Positions 9,856 to 16,934 of a stretch of 16,934 bases of DNA are shown piece by piece (position 1 is the first letter of the stretch; each line of letters opens with the position of its first letter). Below the pieces are notes generated by a model. It was not told the DNA's origin. It was given only the letters and a program-made list of their open reading frames with translations, and did not search any database. The DNA is taken from positions 1 to 16,934 of the forward strand of contig CAJVPJ010000773.1 of the NCBI GenBank assembly GCA_910592205.1, in the 5' to 3' direction. This DNA is from Paraglomus occultum. Its lineage: Eukaryota > Glomeromycota > Glomeromycetes > Paraglomerales > Paraglomeraceae. The position numbers and the translations under genes are program-made.

Positions 9856-10083
9856 TTAATTCAGGTATTTGCATTAACAACAACGAAGATAACTTATATA
9901 TTAACAAAGACGTGTTTCTTTATTTTCATCCATACGTAAAGATAAGGCATATTAATATGTAACACGTATTACAGTATTAGTAAAAGATCCGCTGCATTGT
10001 CTTTGTATATACTGATCGTCATAACTTTGACCATTTCAAACATCATGTAACATAAATTGTTGTACAGATCACATGAAAATCAC

Positions 10084-10236
10084 GGGCGTGCATGTATAGA
10101 GGGTGAAACTCATATAGTGGGAATCGAAAAAAGCCGTGCAATGCAGAATATGGAGGGTGTGCATCAATTACTAATTCCCGAACTTGGGAATAAGCCATGG
10201 TGTGCATGTATGGAGGGTGTGCATATATGGAGGGTG
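10084..10236 (+). repeat. Subterminal GAGGGTG repeats of the element's right end
   Basis: A motif of the form gcatgtatgGAGGGTGtgcat recurs at about 10088-10106 (tatagagggtg), 10148-10164, 10203-10223 and 10223-10236. The copies are in direct orientation, at uneven spacing. Such repeats are usual binding sites in pogo/Tigger-type elements. They also create open frames on both strands here that have no coding value. Confidence 0.65.
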
Positions 10237-10258
10237 CTTGAATGGAGAGTTCACTGTA
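10232..10258 (-). repeat. Right terminal inverted repeat of the Tigger-like element
   Basis: On the minus strand it starts TACAGTGAACTCTCCATTCA. Differences from the left end are scattered single bases, which indicates an aged copy. Confidence 0.8.
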
Positions 10259-11066
10259 CTCACCTTCATATTCGGTCAGAATTGGTATCAAACATTTTAT
10301 ATCAATAACTGTTATCTATGATTATTGGAAAGAATAAATTATTACAAAGCTCATACCTTTTCGTCTTCAACTGACCGAGGAATGTACTTTATATGTCAAT
10401 CGATATTAATTTCTTGCAAAAAAATGCGTCATCGATTGTTTATTTGGCGAAGTTTGTTAATGTCCATTCATCACTTTAATATAACAAGTGCTTTTGATAA
10501 AGCATTTTCTATACCTTTTTCTATTTATCATGACTTTTTGCATTTAGCAAAACTATACTAATACACAGTACTCGTATTGAAGTTATTTTCCTTAGCATTA
10601 GTGAATCCAAAGTCAAAATTTGCACAAAATCCGAAAGAAATGAAAACTTTATAAAATCATTGGAGATAAAAACATTTTCCGCTCACGAGCATTCGCCCTT
10701 GAAGGAGTTTCAAGTCTCGGACTTATTCCTCTCAGGATTGAATCATTGAAGCTTATGGAAAACGCGCTGACGTTGAAAATAATGGGGTTGAAGCAAATGA
10801 AGAGACATTTTGCCGAAAAAATTTTCAGGAGGTAAAACAGATGAAGGAATGATAATGATATAACTATCAGTCATGCAATCTCGCTCAAAAAATTGCGAAT
10901 GTGAACCAAAACTTCTCTTTTTATGTAATAAATCGAATACAGAGAATAATAACAGGCAGATGAATCACATTTAGAAGCTACAAATCAAGAGCTGAAGGTA
11001 TGAGTCTATATTCAGCAGTCATTGAGCAAAAATAATTCTTTTGCGCAGTAAAATGTCGGGGCCGTC
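10259..11066. other. Intergenic DNA with short coding-like scraps, no credible gene
   Basis: On the plus strand, HSPLKEFQVSDLFLSGLN (near 10689-10742), EAYGKRADVENNGVEANEE (near 10747-10803) and QADESHLEATNQELK (near 10955-10997) look like coding text, but they lie in different frames and end in stops. The last ends at a donor-like AAG/GTATGAG, with a pyrimidine-rich acceptor near 11048. On the minus strand near 10340-10540, fragments such as KYIPRSVEDEK are interrupted by stops. I cannot assign any of these; an old pseudogene is possible. Confidence 0.35.
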
Positions 11067-11249
11067 TTGAAAGATATACTATATCTTAAAAAACATCTCA
11101 CTCACCCTTCAACTTTCCGAACAGTTATAATAACTAATAAAGGCTCCGAGTATGTGAGTAAATTTTATGCCAAATATAAAATAAACGCGGTTTGCATTGT
11201 TGAAAGAATAAACAATAGACTGAACGGTTATAATATTAATTTTATCTAA
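11067..11249 (+). pseudogene. Short ORF with weak group II chaperonin (CCT-like) resemblance
   Basis: The 60-residue frame contains VIITNKG, then KINAVCIVERI, then NNRL. In CCT/TRiC subunits, a segment of the form VVITEKG...I-AIRR-RK-DNNRI occurs with nearly the same spacing in the apical domain, so this could be a decayed piece of a gamma-like subunit. The residues before VIIT do not fit that family, and no other chaperonin segment was found on either side. Chance resemblance in an AT-rich ORF is a real alternative. Confidence 0.2.
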
Positions 11250-12150
11250 TACTAATACAGAATGCTTTGTTACCTAATCAAGAGCGTGAGTAAAACATCT
11301 ACTAATTAGTACTTGATTGAGATGAAGAAATATGTGTTTGCAAGCTTCGCAAATTGGTTACATGTGGTTGTGATGAATTTCGTTGAATAGTGTGAGATAT
11401 TTGCTGTAAAGTTGGAAGGAAGTATGGCGACGTGCACGTCACAGAATTGCTAAGAGAGTTAGTTTTATGTTCGGCTGAATAATTGATATGATTCAACATG
11501 CCCACATTTCAATTGGAATATCACGATATAGGCTCATTACAAGTACTAGAAAGTTCTAATAGTAAAAATTGTTTGAATATAATTATAAATCCCTCGATAT
11601 TGGATATACTCTTCACTTTGTCAACCTAGAAAATATTGACTCGAACAACGTCGCCGGATCAATTGTTACTAGTTTAGAGGCTTAGTTGAAATTGATAGCG
11701 GTTTGGCATATATCGCACAGAAAATCTTTGAGTAGAACTGTATGCTGGACTGTACGTGTACAATAAAGATATGAAAAAACCTCTTAATACGTACGTATAT
11801 GAAAACTCGGACATACCGAACTCCTCGATATAACGAATGACCAATGTACACCCTATCGAGTTAGGAATTTTATGGGTGATTACCAGCATCGTAAAATTAG
11901 TATTAAGCTTGCATTTGCGTTATCACCTCGAATGGGCAACGAAATTATGTTTAATTTGTGATTTTGTCGTCGGAACACATTTTCGCATCATAATCAGAGA
12001 CAGGGAACTTTGCAAGTCGAGTGACGACGAATTCGCATCATTATTCAAACCATTTGTTCCATGGCGAGATGTTTTTTCCGAAACACAATACTCTTTAATG
12101 TGACAGGAACGAGTAGATTTGCCACAATCAGAGCGAGACCCATGTTCTAG
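11250..12150. other. Unassigned stretch with a TIR-like motif and one doubtful ORF
   Basis: At 11819-11841 the text gaactcctcgatataacgaa resembles the termini of other fungal Tigger-type elements, but no inverted partner was found. A plus-strand ORF (11837-12103, 88 residues, ending FVPWRDVFSETQYSLM) has no recognised family, and the same frame continues after its stop with QERVDLPQSERDPCSRLLP. That hints at degraded coding DNA. No firm gene can be called. Confidence 0.3.
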
Positions 12151-12396
12151 ACTTTTACCATAAAAAGCAGGACGCGTAAAGCAAAAGCATCTCGTGTAAG
12201 GTAAAGTTTAATTTAAATATTTTTATATACTAATATTGCTTATAATAAACAACCCAATTCGAGTCAGCATCAGCTGATGGAACAGCAAGACAGATTAGAC
12301 ACATTCATACGTAGGTTACCTGAAAAAACGCTACAACGAAAATGGGATCGTGTTCGATATGTAGCAAAACAACGCGCAATGATTGGTATACAGTGA
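12151..12396 (+). other. Coding-like segment with a consensus intron, unidentified
   Basis: A frame from about 12151 (TFTIKSRTRKAKASRV) meets a donor-like AAG/GTAAAG at 12201. A TACTAAT branch-like heptamer lies at 12228-12234 and the first AG after it is at 12262-12263. Joining these gives continuous frame into SQHQLMEQQDRLDTFIRRLP, then EKTLQRKWDRVRYVAKQRAM, with a stop at 12394-12396. The protein is basic and helical-looking. It could be the last two exons of a small or decayed gene, but the upstream part is unclear and no family is recognised. Confidence 0.25.
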
Positions 12397-12656
12397 TAAC
12401 AAAAGAGACGGTGCAGACATATTAAGTAATAGTAGCGTTCTCAAGCTCATCATACTCGAAAAAATAGAAATCGTGTGCTTTTTCACAAGATATTAGCATC
12501 AAGAACACGTCACCGAAGATAAGTTTCACACGGCGAACCCAAAGAATCTCGGTTCTTTATTAACGTTGACATTAACACAATAGAGACAGGGAGTGGGAAT
12601 TTCAATTTTATGATGCGCGATAAACTTTTATTTCACAAAAAACATTGACATCATTA
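12397..12656. other. 3' flank of the peroxiredoxin gene
   Basis: No ORF of note. The part nearest the gene holds its polyadenylation-like signal. Confidence 0.6.
12627..12632 (-). terminator. AATAAA polyadenylation-like signal after the peroxiredoxin
   Basis: AATAAA on the minus strand about 25 bp after the stop codon at 12657-12659. The position suits 3' end formation for this gene. Confidence 0.5.
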
Positions 12657-13209
12657 TCACTCGGTTTCCAATTGTTCTGTCACAAATGCCAAACTTCTTT
12701 TCACATGGCCATCGATATCAGTCTGGGAATTGAACACTTGACGTATGATTCCTTCCTTGTCTATGAGATAAGTGGTACGTCCTGCGATCATTCCGAATAA
12801 ACTCTTGGGTACTTGGAACGCTTTTCTCGCAGCTCCGTCGACATCAGAAAGAAGGGGAAAATTTAGCCGATATGTGTCGGAAAATCTCTTATGACTTGAG
12901 ATAGGATCGCCTGATATGCCAACTACTACTGCCCCAGCTTCGCTGAATACGTTGTAAGAATCGCGGAACGAACAGACCTATGTAGAATGCAAAAGACAGC
13001 CTAAACAAAGAGGACATTTCATTTGTGGAGAAGGGACATGCGAAATGCTAAAATACCTCCTTGGTACAGCCAGATGTTTCATCTTTGGGATAAAAGAATA
13101 CTATTGTGGGTCGACTTCCGATAAAGGAACCCAAATTCACATTCTCGCCATCTTGGTTTTGGAGGACGACGTCTGCCGGTGCTGGCTTGTTCAACAAGTT
13201 GTGTGGCAT
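12657..13209 (-). CDS. prxQ: PrxQ/BCP-type peroxiredoxin, complete, two exons
   Basis: Exons 13209-13057 and 12977-12657 are joined across a 79-bp GT-AG intron and give 157 residues, the usual length for this subfamily. The active-site region reads FFYPKDETSGCTKEVCSFRD. Cys48 is the peroxidatic cysteine and Cys53, five residues later, is the resolving one, the hallmark of atypical 2-Cys PrxQ/BCP enzymes. The conserved Arg of the active site is in GRTTYLID (Arg118). It should reduce hydrogen peroxide and alkyl hydroperoxides with electrons from thioredoxin. No targeting peptide is seen in this reading. The yeast relative Dot5 is nuclear, but no location can be inferred here. Just before the ATG the sequence reads TCTTTACAG/AATATAATG, a good acceptor, so the 5' UTR may be spliced or a further upstream exon may add an N-terminal leader. 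Confidence 0.94.
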
Positions 13210-13350
13210 TATATTCTGTAAAGAGTAACTAGATTTATTTTAAACTTGAGATCGGAGTGGTTTTCTTTTTCTTTTAATATTAATGTTGTTTACTGGTTTT
13301 CCGAAAATAGGAGGAACGGGGGTAAAAGCAAAAAGTGGTGGGAACATTTA

Positions 13351-13359
13351 ATATATATG
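13351..13359 (-). promoter_or_regulatory. TATA-like element upstream of the peroxiredoxin
   Basis: An ATATATAT run about 145 bp before the ATG, reading on the minus strand, with a pyrimidine-rich stretch between it and the start. Motif match only. Confidence 0.3.
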
Positions 13360-13505
13360 TGTTAGCCATCAATACCATCTGACAAATCAATACATCCATG
13401 AAACAAATTTTAATGAAACATCCGGAAATTTCAATATCCCTTAATATTAAATACTACGATCATGTAACACATGAAACAAAAGAAGTAGTCGTTCTCTGGT
13501 AAGTT

Positions 13506-13721
13506 TCAACAAAGAAGGAATCCCTTTTTCCAATGATCGAGTAAATCAGGCATGTCTTGGAAAATAGCAATATACATACATAACACACATAACATATGCC
13601 CGCCTTGGGGAAAACCATCTCCTAATATGGTTGGTAAACGAAAGACGACGTAATGTTTTGTACGTATTTGTAACACTTGCGGTAATGAAAAAGTCTGCGG
13701 ATAATCGTTCTTGTCTGACAT
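13506..13721 (-). CDS. Doubtful 71-residue ORF
   Basis: Begins MSDKNDYPQTFSLPQVLQIR, contains VVFRLPTILGDGFPQGG and ends DHWKKGFLLC. It has a real ATG and varied residue use, but no family is recognised and no conserved neighbour supports it. It lies between two genes of the same strand in AT-rich DNA. It may be a small gene, an exon of a transcript running toward the peroxiredoxin, or chance. Confidence 0.22.
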   Translation of the reverse strand: MSDKNDYPQTFSLPQVLQIRTKHYVVFRLPTILGDGFPQGGHMLCVLCMYIAIFQDMPDLLDHWKKGFLLC

Positions 13722-14060
13722 GGATTTAAATGCTTGTCGACTATTCGTCGAGCGAAAATCATATGGTTAAATGCAAATGTAAATGACATTCTGTTTATTT
13801 TCAATGTACAGTCAATGATGATAATTGAACAACCATAATAATCATCAAATGTATGTTATATATTATTAAGATTTTTTGATGATCGACCAGCGAACGTTAT
13901 AAGATAATAATTATATTAAAATTTATACTAAAATGAATAAACGTAAACCCCGTTATTACTAAATTGAACGAATACTCTAATCAAATAAATAGAAATGATC
14001 GCAAGTCAATGAACACACATCTTTTCTTTTAATAATAAATTAAAAAATTTTTTAAACTCG
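13722..14060. other. AT-rich intergenic stretch after the CH-like gene
   Basis: Very AT-rich, with no open frame worth noting. It is the 3' flank of the gene ending at 14061; no clear polyadenylation hexamer sits close to that stop. Confidence 0.6.
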
Positions 14061-16212
14061 TTACTTCGTCGATTCGTCCCTGATATGCATCGAAGATGCA
14101 AACGCATTTGTTAGCTCGTTTTCATTGGGACCAAGATTGAATTGATTGAGAGACAAGCTAGTGCGCGATGATGACGCCGAGTCTAGTAAATATATTGATG
14201 ATACACGTGACAATGGTGAAGATTTGTAGGCGCCAGTAGTTATGAGTTCATCCATTGCTTTCTCACAGAATGCTTTGATTGCTTCCTCAAGCTGGAAAAG
14301 CGAGAAAAAAAAATGCGTTAGAATACTGCGAAAATTTGGTCATAAAATTCCTTCCATGCGAGCTAGCTTGTAAGCATGTACATTTACACTTACATGAACT
14401 CGTCCAATATCTGTCATCTTGACGATTGCTAACGTATCAAATGCTTCAAATTTTATATCAAATCGAAATTTACAAGCGCTAATGATGGGAAAAGCTTGCT
14501 GTTAGTGATGGTTTCTAGAAATTTCTGTTCCCGTTCCTATAAACGTTTCGCAAACACTCACGCGGCAAAAAACTTTAAATTCTCGGAAGCACGATAAGTT
14601 CGTGAGGTATCGTCATGAATCTTTTCGATGAATCCAAATGGTCTTTTCGATCTTCGTACAACAGTGTTGTAAATGTTACAAAGTAATTTGCCATCTCTAA
14701 GATGAATTAAATTACAGCGCGGATTAATTACAATACAATGATGAGAAACTATTAATGCATTAGGTGTAACACTTACGATAAAGCGGCCAAAAACTCAGTC
14801 TTGTCAGTGCGAGGATCAGGAAGTGGAGTATAATTCGGCAGGTGCTTGGATTTGGATGGGCGATGTGCTTCGAGGAAAGAATGATATCGACCTACAAAGA
14901 GAACAAAGCCGTGTTAACAAAGAATCAACAAAAAGAAAAAAAAAACCAACATTAGCTAACAACCGCCCTTACCAACGCTCTCATCTTTAAACAATTCTGG
15001 ATTGACCCAATCCCAAGACTGATATCCAGGCGACGCAGGCGGAGTCAAAGTAGCAATACCGCTGTCTCTCTTCTCCTCATTCGCTAGTCCACCTTCAGCA
15101 TACGCCGTTTCCTCATCATGATTGAACAACAAGTATTCTTCCACCACCTTTAAATATTTTCTCAAAGTTTGCCGTTCTGTATCCAGTGATCTATAATATG
15201 ACTCTTTATAGATATGCCCGTCTTCCGAACTGCTGTCATCTTCTTCCCGATAAGTTTTCTCTATTTTATCGAGCATATCTAACACATCCAAAGTAGCTGC
15301 TCTGATCTTACTCAGTGATTCAGGTGATAGGTCTTCTTTATGCATCGAATAGTTCTTGACAGATTGGATGGCCTTTGTTGTAGTCTCCATGACGGCGAGA
15401 ATGTCAACAAGCACCGATTCCTCGTCTTCCTGCGCATCGCCAGTGACTATATGCCATGCGTTAAGCATTTCGTGGATGTCAATGTGGCATTGGGCAAGGA
15501 GCACTTCGGGATCTGTTTCGACATCGAGTTTGGTGGTTAAGAATGCTGGAAGCGGAGGTGGCGATGGAGGCAGAGGGGTCGGAGGAAAGTCTTCGGGTTC
15601 TTCGGTCACTTGCAGTAAATCTGTTACGTTTATTTGTAAAATATTCTCTGCGCTGTGAAATGGGGAAACAAGTATGAATTAGACTTGTAGAAAAACGATT
15701 GAGGTGAACAAGGCTTGATTCCAAATGTATGTACTGTGTCATCATCTATTTGAAATTCTGTTTTTTTTTTGTTTTTTGCCTTGCTCTCCTGGGCCATTAT
15801 ATTTAATAGATCCGAGACTAATTCTATTAGGCTTACTCTTTATTTTTTTCGCACCCTATTATTTCATTACTCTTCTCTTTCGCTAATGCACGTAAATTAA
15901 CTCTCCCCCCTCTACTTACTGTTGCTTTAGTTTCTTTGGTTGTATGATAATTCCTTTTTTTGCATAGAAATGCTGCAAGTGGGTTATGCTTCCCAAAGCC
16001 AAAACGCTCTGTCTTTTCTTTGCGCTAGTGGCAAAGTCTCGTGGTTTCGAAGGTTTCTTATAAAATCTACGTGGTGTAGGTGAACCCGGTGAAGCTATTG
16101 TAAAAGTTCTACTTATTGCATTTCCCTCGGGGTCAATCTCTGTGTATTGGGGGGGCCCTAATATTGGAAGAGAGGTTGGTCTTGGTTTACTTTCTTGTTT
16201 TCCGGTGCTCAT
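14061..16212 (-). CDS. Protein with proline-rich segment and calponin-homology-like domain, complete, six exons
   Basis: Exons 16212-15920, 15652-14973, 14891-14777, 14696-14562, 14478-14394 and 14291-14061 join through five GT-AG introns (267, 81, 80, 83 and 102 bp) into 512 residues. Residues 1-97 are basic, with SPGSPTPRRFYKKPSKPRD and SITHLQHFYAKKG. Residues 119-135 are proline-rich (FPPTPLPPSPPPLPAF), a likely SH3 or profilin ligand. Residues 136-320 are acidic and helical. Residues about 350-448 resemble a calponin-homology fold: FLAALSDGKLLCNIYN, GFIEKIH, ASENLKFFAAACKFRF, then FDTLAIVKMTDIGRV and a final helix. The tail is Ser-rich (SSPLSRVSSIYLLDSASSS). CH domains bind actin or act in signalling scaffolds, so a cytoskeletal or polarity role is an inference. 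No enzyme motif is seen. The gene model is firm because every junction keeps frame; the function is not. Confidence 0.88.
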
Positions 16213-16934
16213 TGTAGAATCGAGCGGGGTGAGAAGAGTATTTTAATTGTGGTTGAGAATAAAAGTGTCAAATGGTTAAAGTTGCGAATTGTAGTGCGTG
16301 GTTTGTTTTTTTCTGCAAAGGTTAGGGGAGCGACTACAATATAGATAAAGTGGGTCTTTTTTTGTGATTATTTCCCGATTGAATTATTTTGGTCGAAAAT
16401 TCAGGAAACTTTTTGTGGAAGGGCCAGTAGGAAATAAAAGGACTCGGAGTGAATGCGTAAGGAATAAACCCATTGGACAGATATTATAAATAGATGCTTT
16501 CTAACATTATTGATGGGCATGGTTGGTTCGTTTGAGAGTTGGCATGCGTAACGAGCAATCCGTGTTGCGGATGAGTATGGGAAATTCAGAGTTGGAGAAA
16601 CACAACATATTGGGACAGTTTTGCTGTTTCGTGAACTATTACAAAAATGGTGTGTATACAATAAAGAAGTGCAGCTACTGGTGAATGGACTATTCCATTT
16701 GTTTATGGTCCATGGAGAAATATGTGGCAAGTCCGAATGTATGCACAATGAGGGCAGTATGGTGGTAGTAGATGGATATTAATGTTTAATAGTTCTGATC
16801 AACGCAAACAATGGTAACAGTATTATTATGCAATTATAATTTAATATTAATATTAACTAATATTTGAAATCGAATATTAAAAAAAGTCGTTTACCGTAAA
16901 TGTGTTGTATGGCTATCACGTGATAATTACCGCA
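16213..16934. promoter_or_regulatory. Upstream region of the CH-like gene; no gene seen
   Basis: No convincing ORF on either strand. Long T runs lie at 16303-16362 and an AT-rich run, mostly TAATATT-type, lies at about 16825-16885. A TATTTATA-like site at about 16484-16491 reads toward the gene but is some 270 bp away. The palindrome TATCACGTGATA is at 16914-16925. Confidence 0.35.
16914..16925. promoter_or_regulatory. 12-bp palindrome containing an E-box (CACGTG)
   Basis: TATCACGTGATA is a perfect palindrome around CACGTG, the binding core of fungal bHLH factors (Pho4, Cbf1 or SREBP types). It lies 700 bp upstream of the CH-like gene and next to the window edge, so it may serve a gene outside the window. 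Confidence 0.3.

Larger units (their letters stand above)
9267..10258. mobile_element. Tigger/pogo-like DNA transposon, internally deleted (about 1 kb)
   Basis: The left end reads tacggtgaaccctctattca and continues agcac; the right end, read on the minus strand, is tacagtgaactctccattca and continues agcac. They match at about 21 of the first 25 positions. Both ends begin with TA, as expected for TA target duplication in the Tc1-mariner-pogo superfamily. Inside are several copies of a GAGGGTG-type subterminal motif and, on the minus strand, the tail of a transposase. The catalytic and DNA-binding regions are missing, so the copy cannot encode a working enzyme; it could be moved only by one supplied from elsewhere. 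Confidence 0.8.

Noticed and set aside
10043-10308. Overlapping ORFs on both strands, with HPPYMHT-like and MEGVH-like repeats
   Set aside because: They are translations of the subterminal repeats of the Tigger-like element.
10325-10561. 78-codon plus-strand ORF
   Set aside because: Ordinary AT-rich frame with no motif; the minus strand of the same stretch looks equally (un)coding.
11302-11889. Minus-strand ORFs of 60-71 codons
   Set aside because: No family resemblance, overlapping frames and no supporting splice sites.
1-13209. Idea that the kinase and the peroxiredoxin form a co-regulated stress cluster
   Set aside because: They are separated by nearly 8 kb of transposon-bearing DNA and share no visible promoter element; only their general roles are related.
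15340-15745. ORFs on the plus strand and in a second minus frame over exon 2 of the CH-like gene
   Set aside because: Shadows of the real exon, whose frame is supported at both splice junctions.
16401-16748. 115-codon minus-strand ORF upstream of the CH-like gene
   Set aside because: Serine/threonine/histidine-rich low-complexity reading without a family or a plausible splice link to the gene below it.

Overview
The window looks like nuclear DNA of a filamentous fungus. The three clear genes are split by short GT-AG introns (about 80-270 bp), one of them is a fungal group III (Nik1/Os-1 type) hybrid histidine kinase, and the intergenic DNA is AT-rich and carries decayed DNA transposons of the Tc1-mariner-pogo superfamily. 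An early-diverging lineage (Mucoromycota, perhaps Glomeromycotina) seems most likely from the transposase tail type and the CH-like gene, but that placement is inference. There is no bacterial operon, CRISPR array, rRNA or convincing tRNA.

Layout. Positions 1-4723 (minus): a Nik1-type osmosensor/fungicide-target kinase with six exons in view, cut off by the left edge before its receiver domain. Its N-terminal half is an unusually long array of ten HAMP units of about 92 residues. Positions 4724-9266: intergenic DNA with candidate promoter elements, a 9-bp and a 13-bp tandem repeat, a C-rich tract and a broken Tc1-like transposase fragment. Positions 9267-10258: an internally deleted Tigger/pogo-like element with terminal inverted repeats, TA flanks, subterminal repeats and only the C-terminal tail of its transposase. 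Positions 10259-12656: mostly no credible gene, with a few coding-like scraps on the plus strand. Positions 12657-13209 (minus): a complete two-exon PrxQ/BCP-type peroxiredoxin. Positions 13210-14060: AT-rich intergenic DNA with one doubtful small ORF. Positions 14061-16212 (minus): a complete six-exon gene for a 512-residue protein with a proline-rich segment and a C-terminal calponin-homology-like domain. Positions 16213-16934: its upstream region, with a palindromic CACGTG site at the edge.

All three genes are on the minus strand but are separate transcription units. A link between the kinase (osmotic/oxidative stress signalling to the Hog1 pathway in known fungi) and the peroxiredoxin (peroxide removal) is thematically plausible, but nothing in the sequence shows co-regulation.

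The most interesting feature is the HAMP array. It has ten units and a recent two-unit internal duplication at about 97% DNA identity. Four introns sit at the same joint between units, and three of them are phase 0, so whole HAMP units could be gained, lost or skipped in frame.
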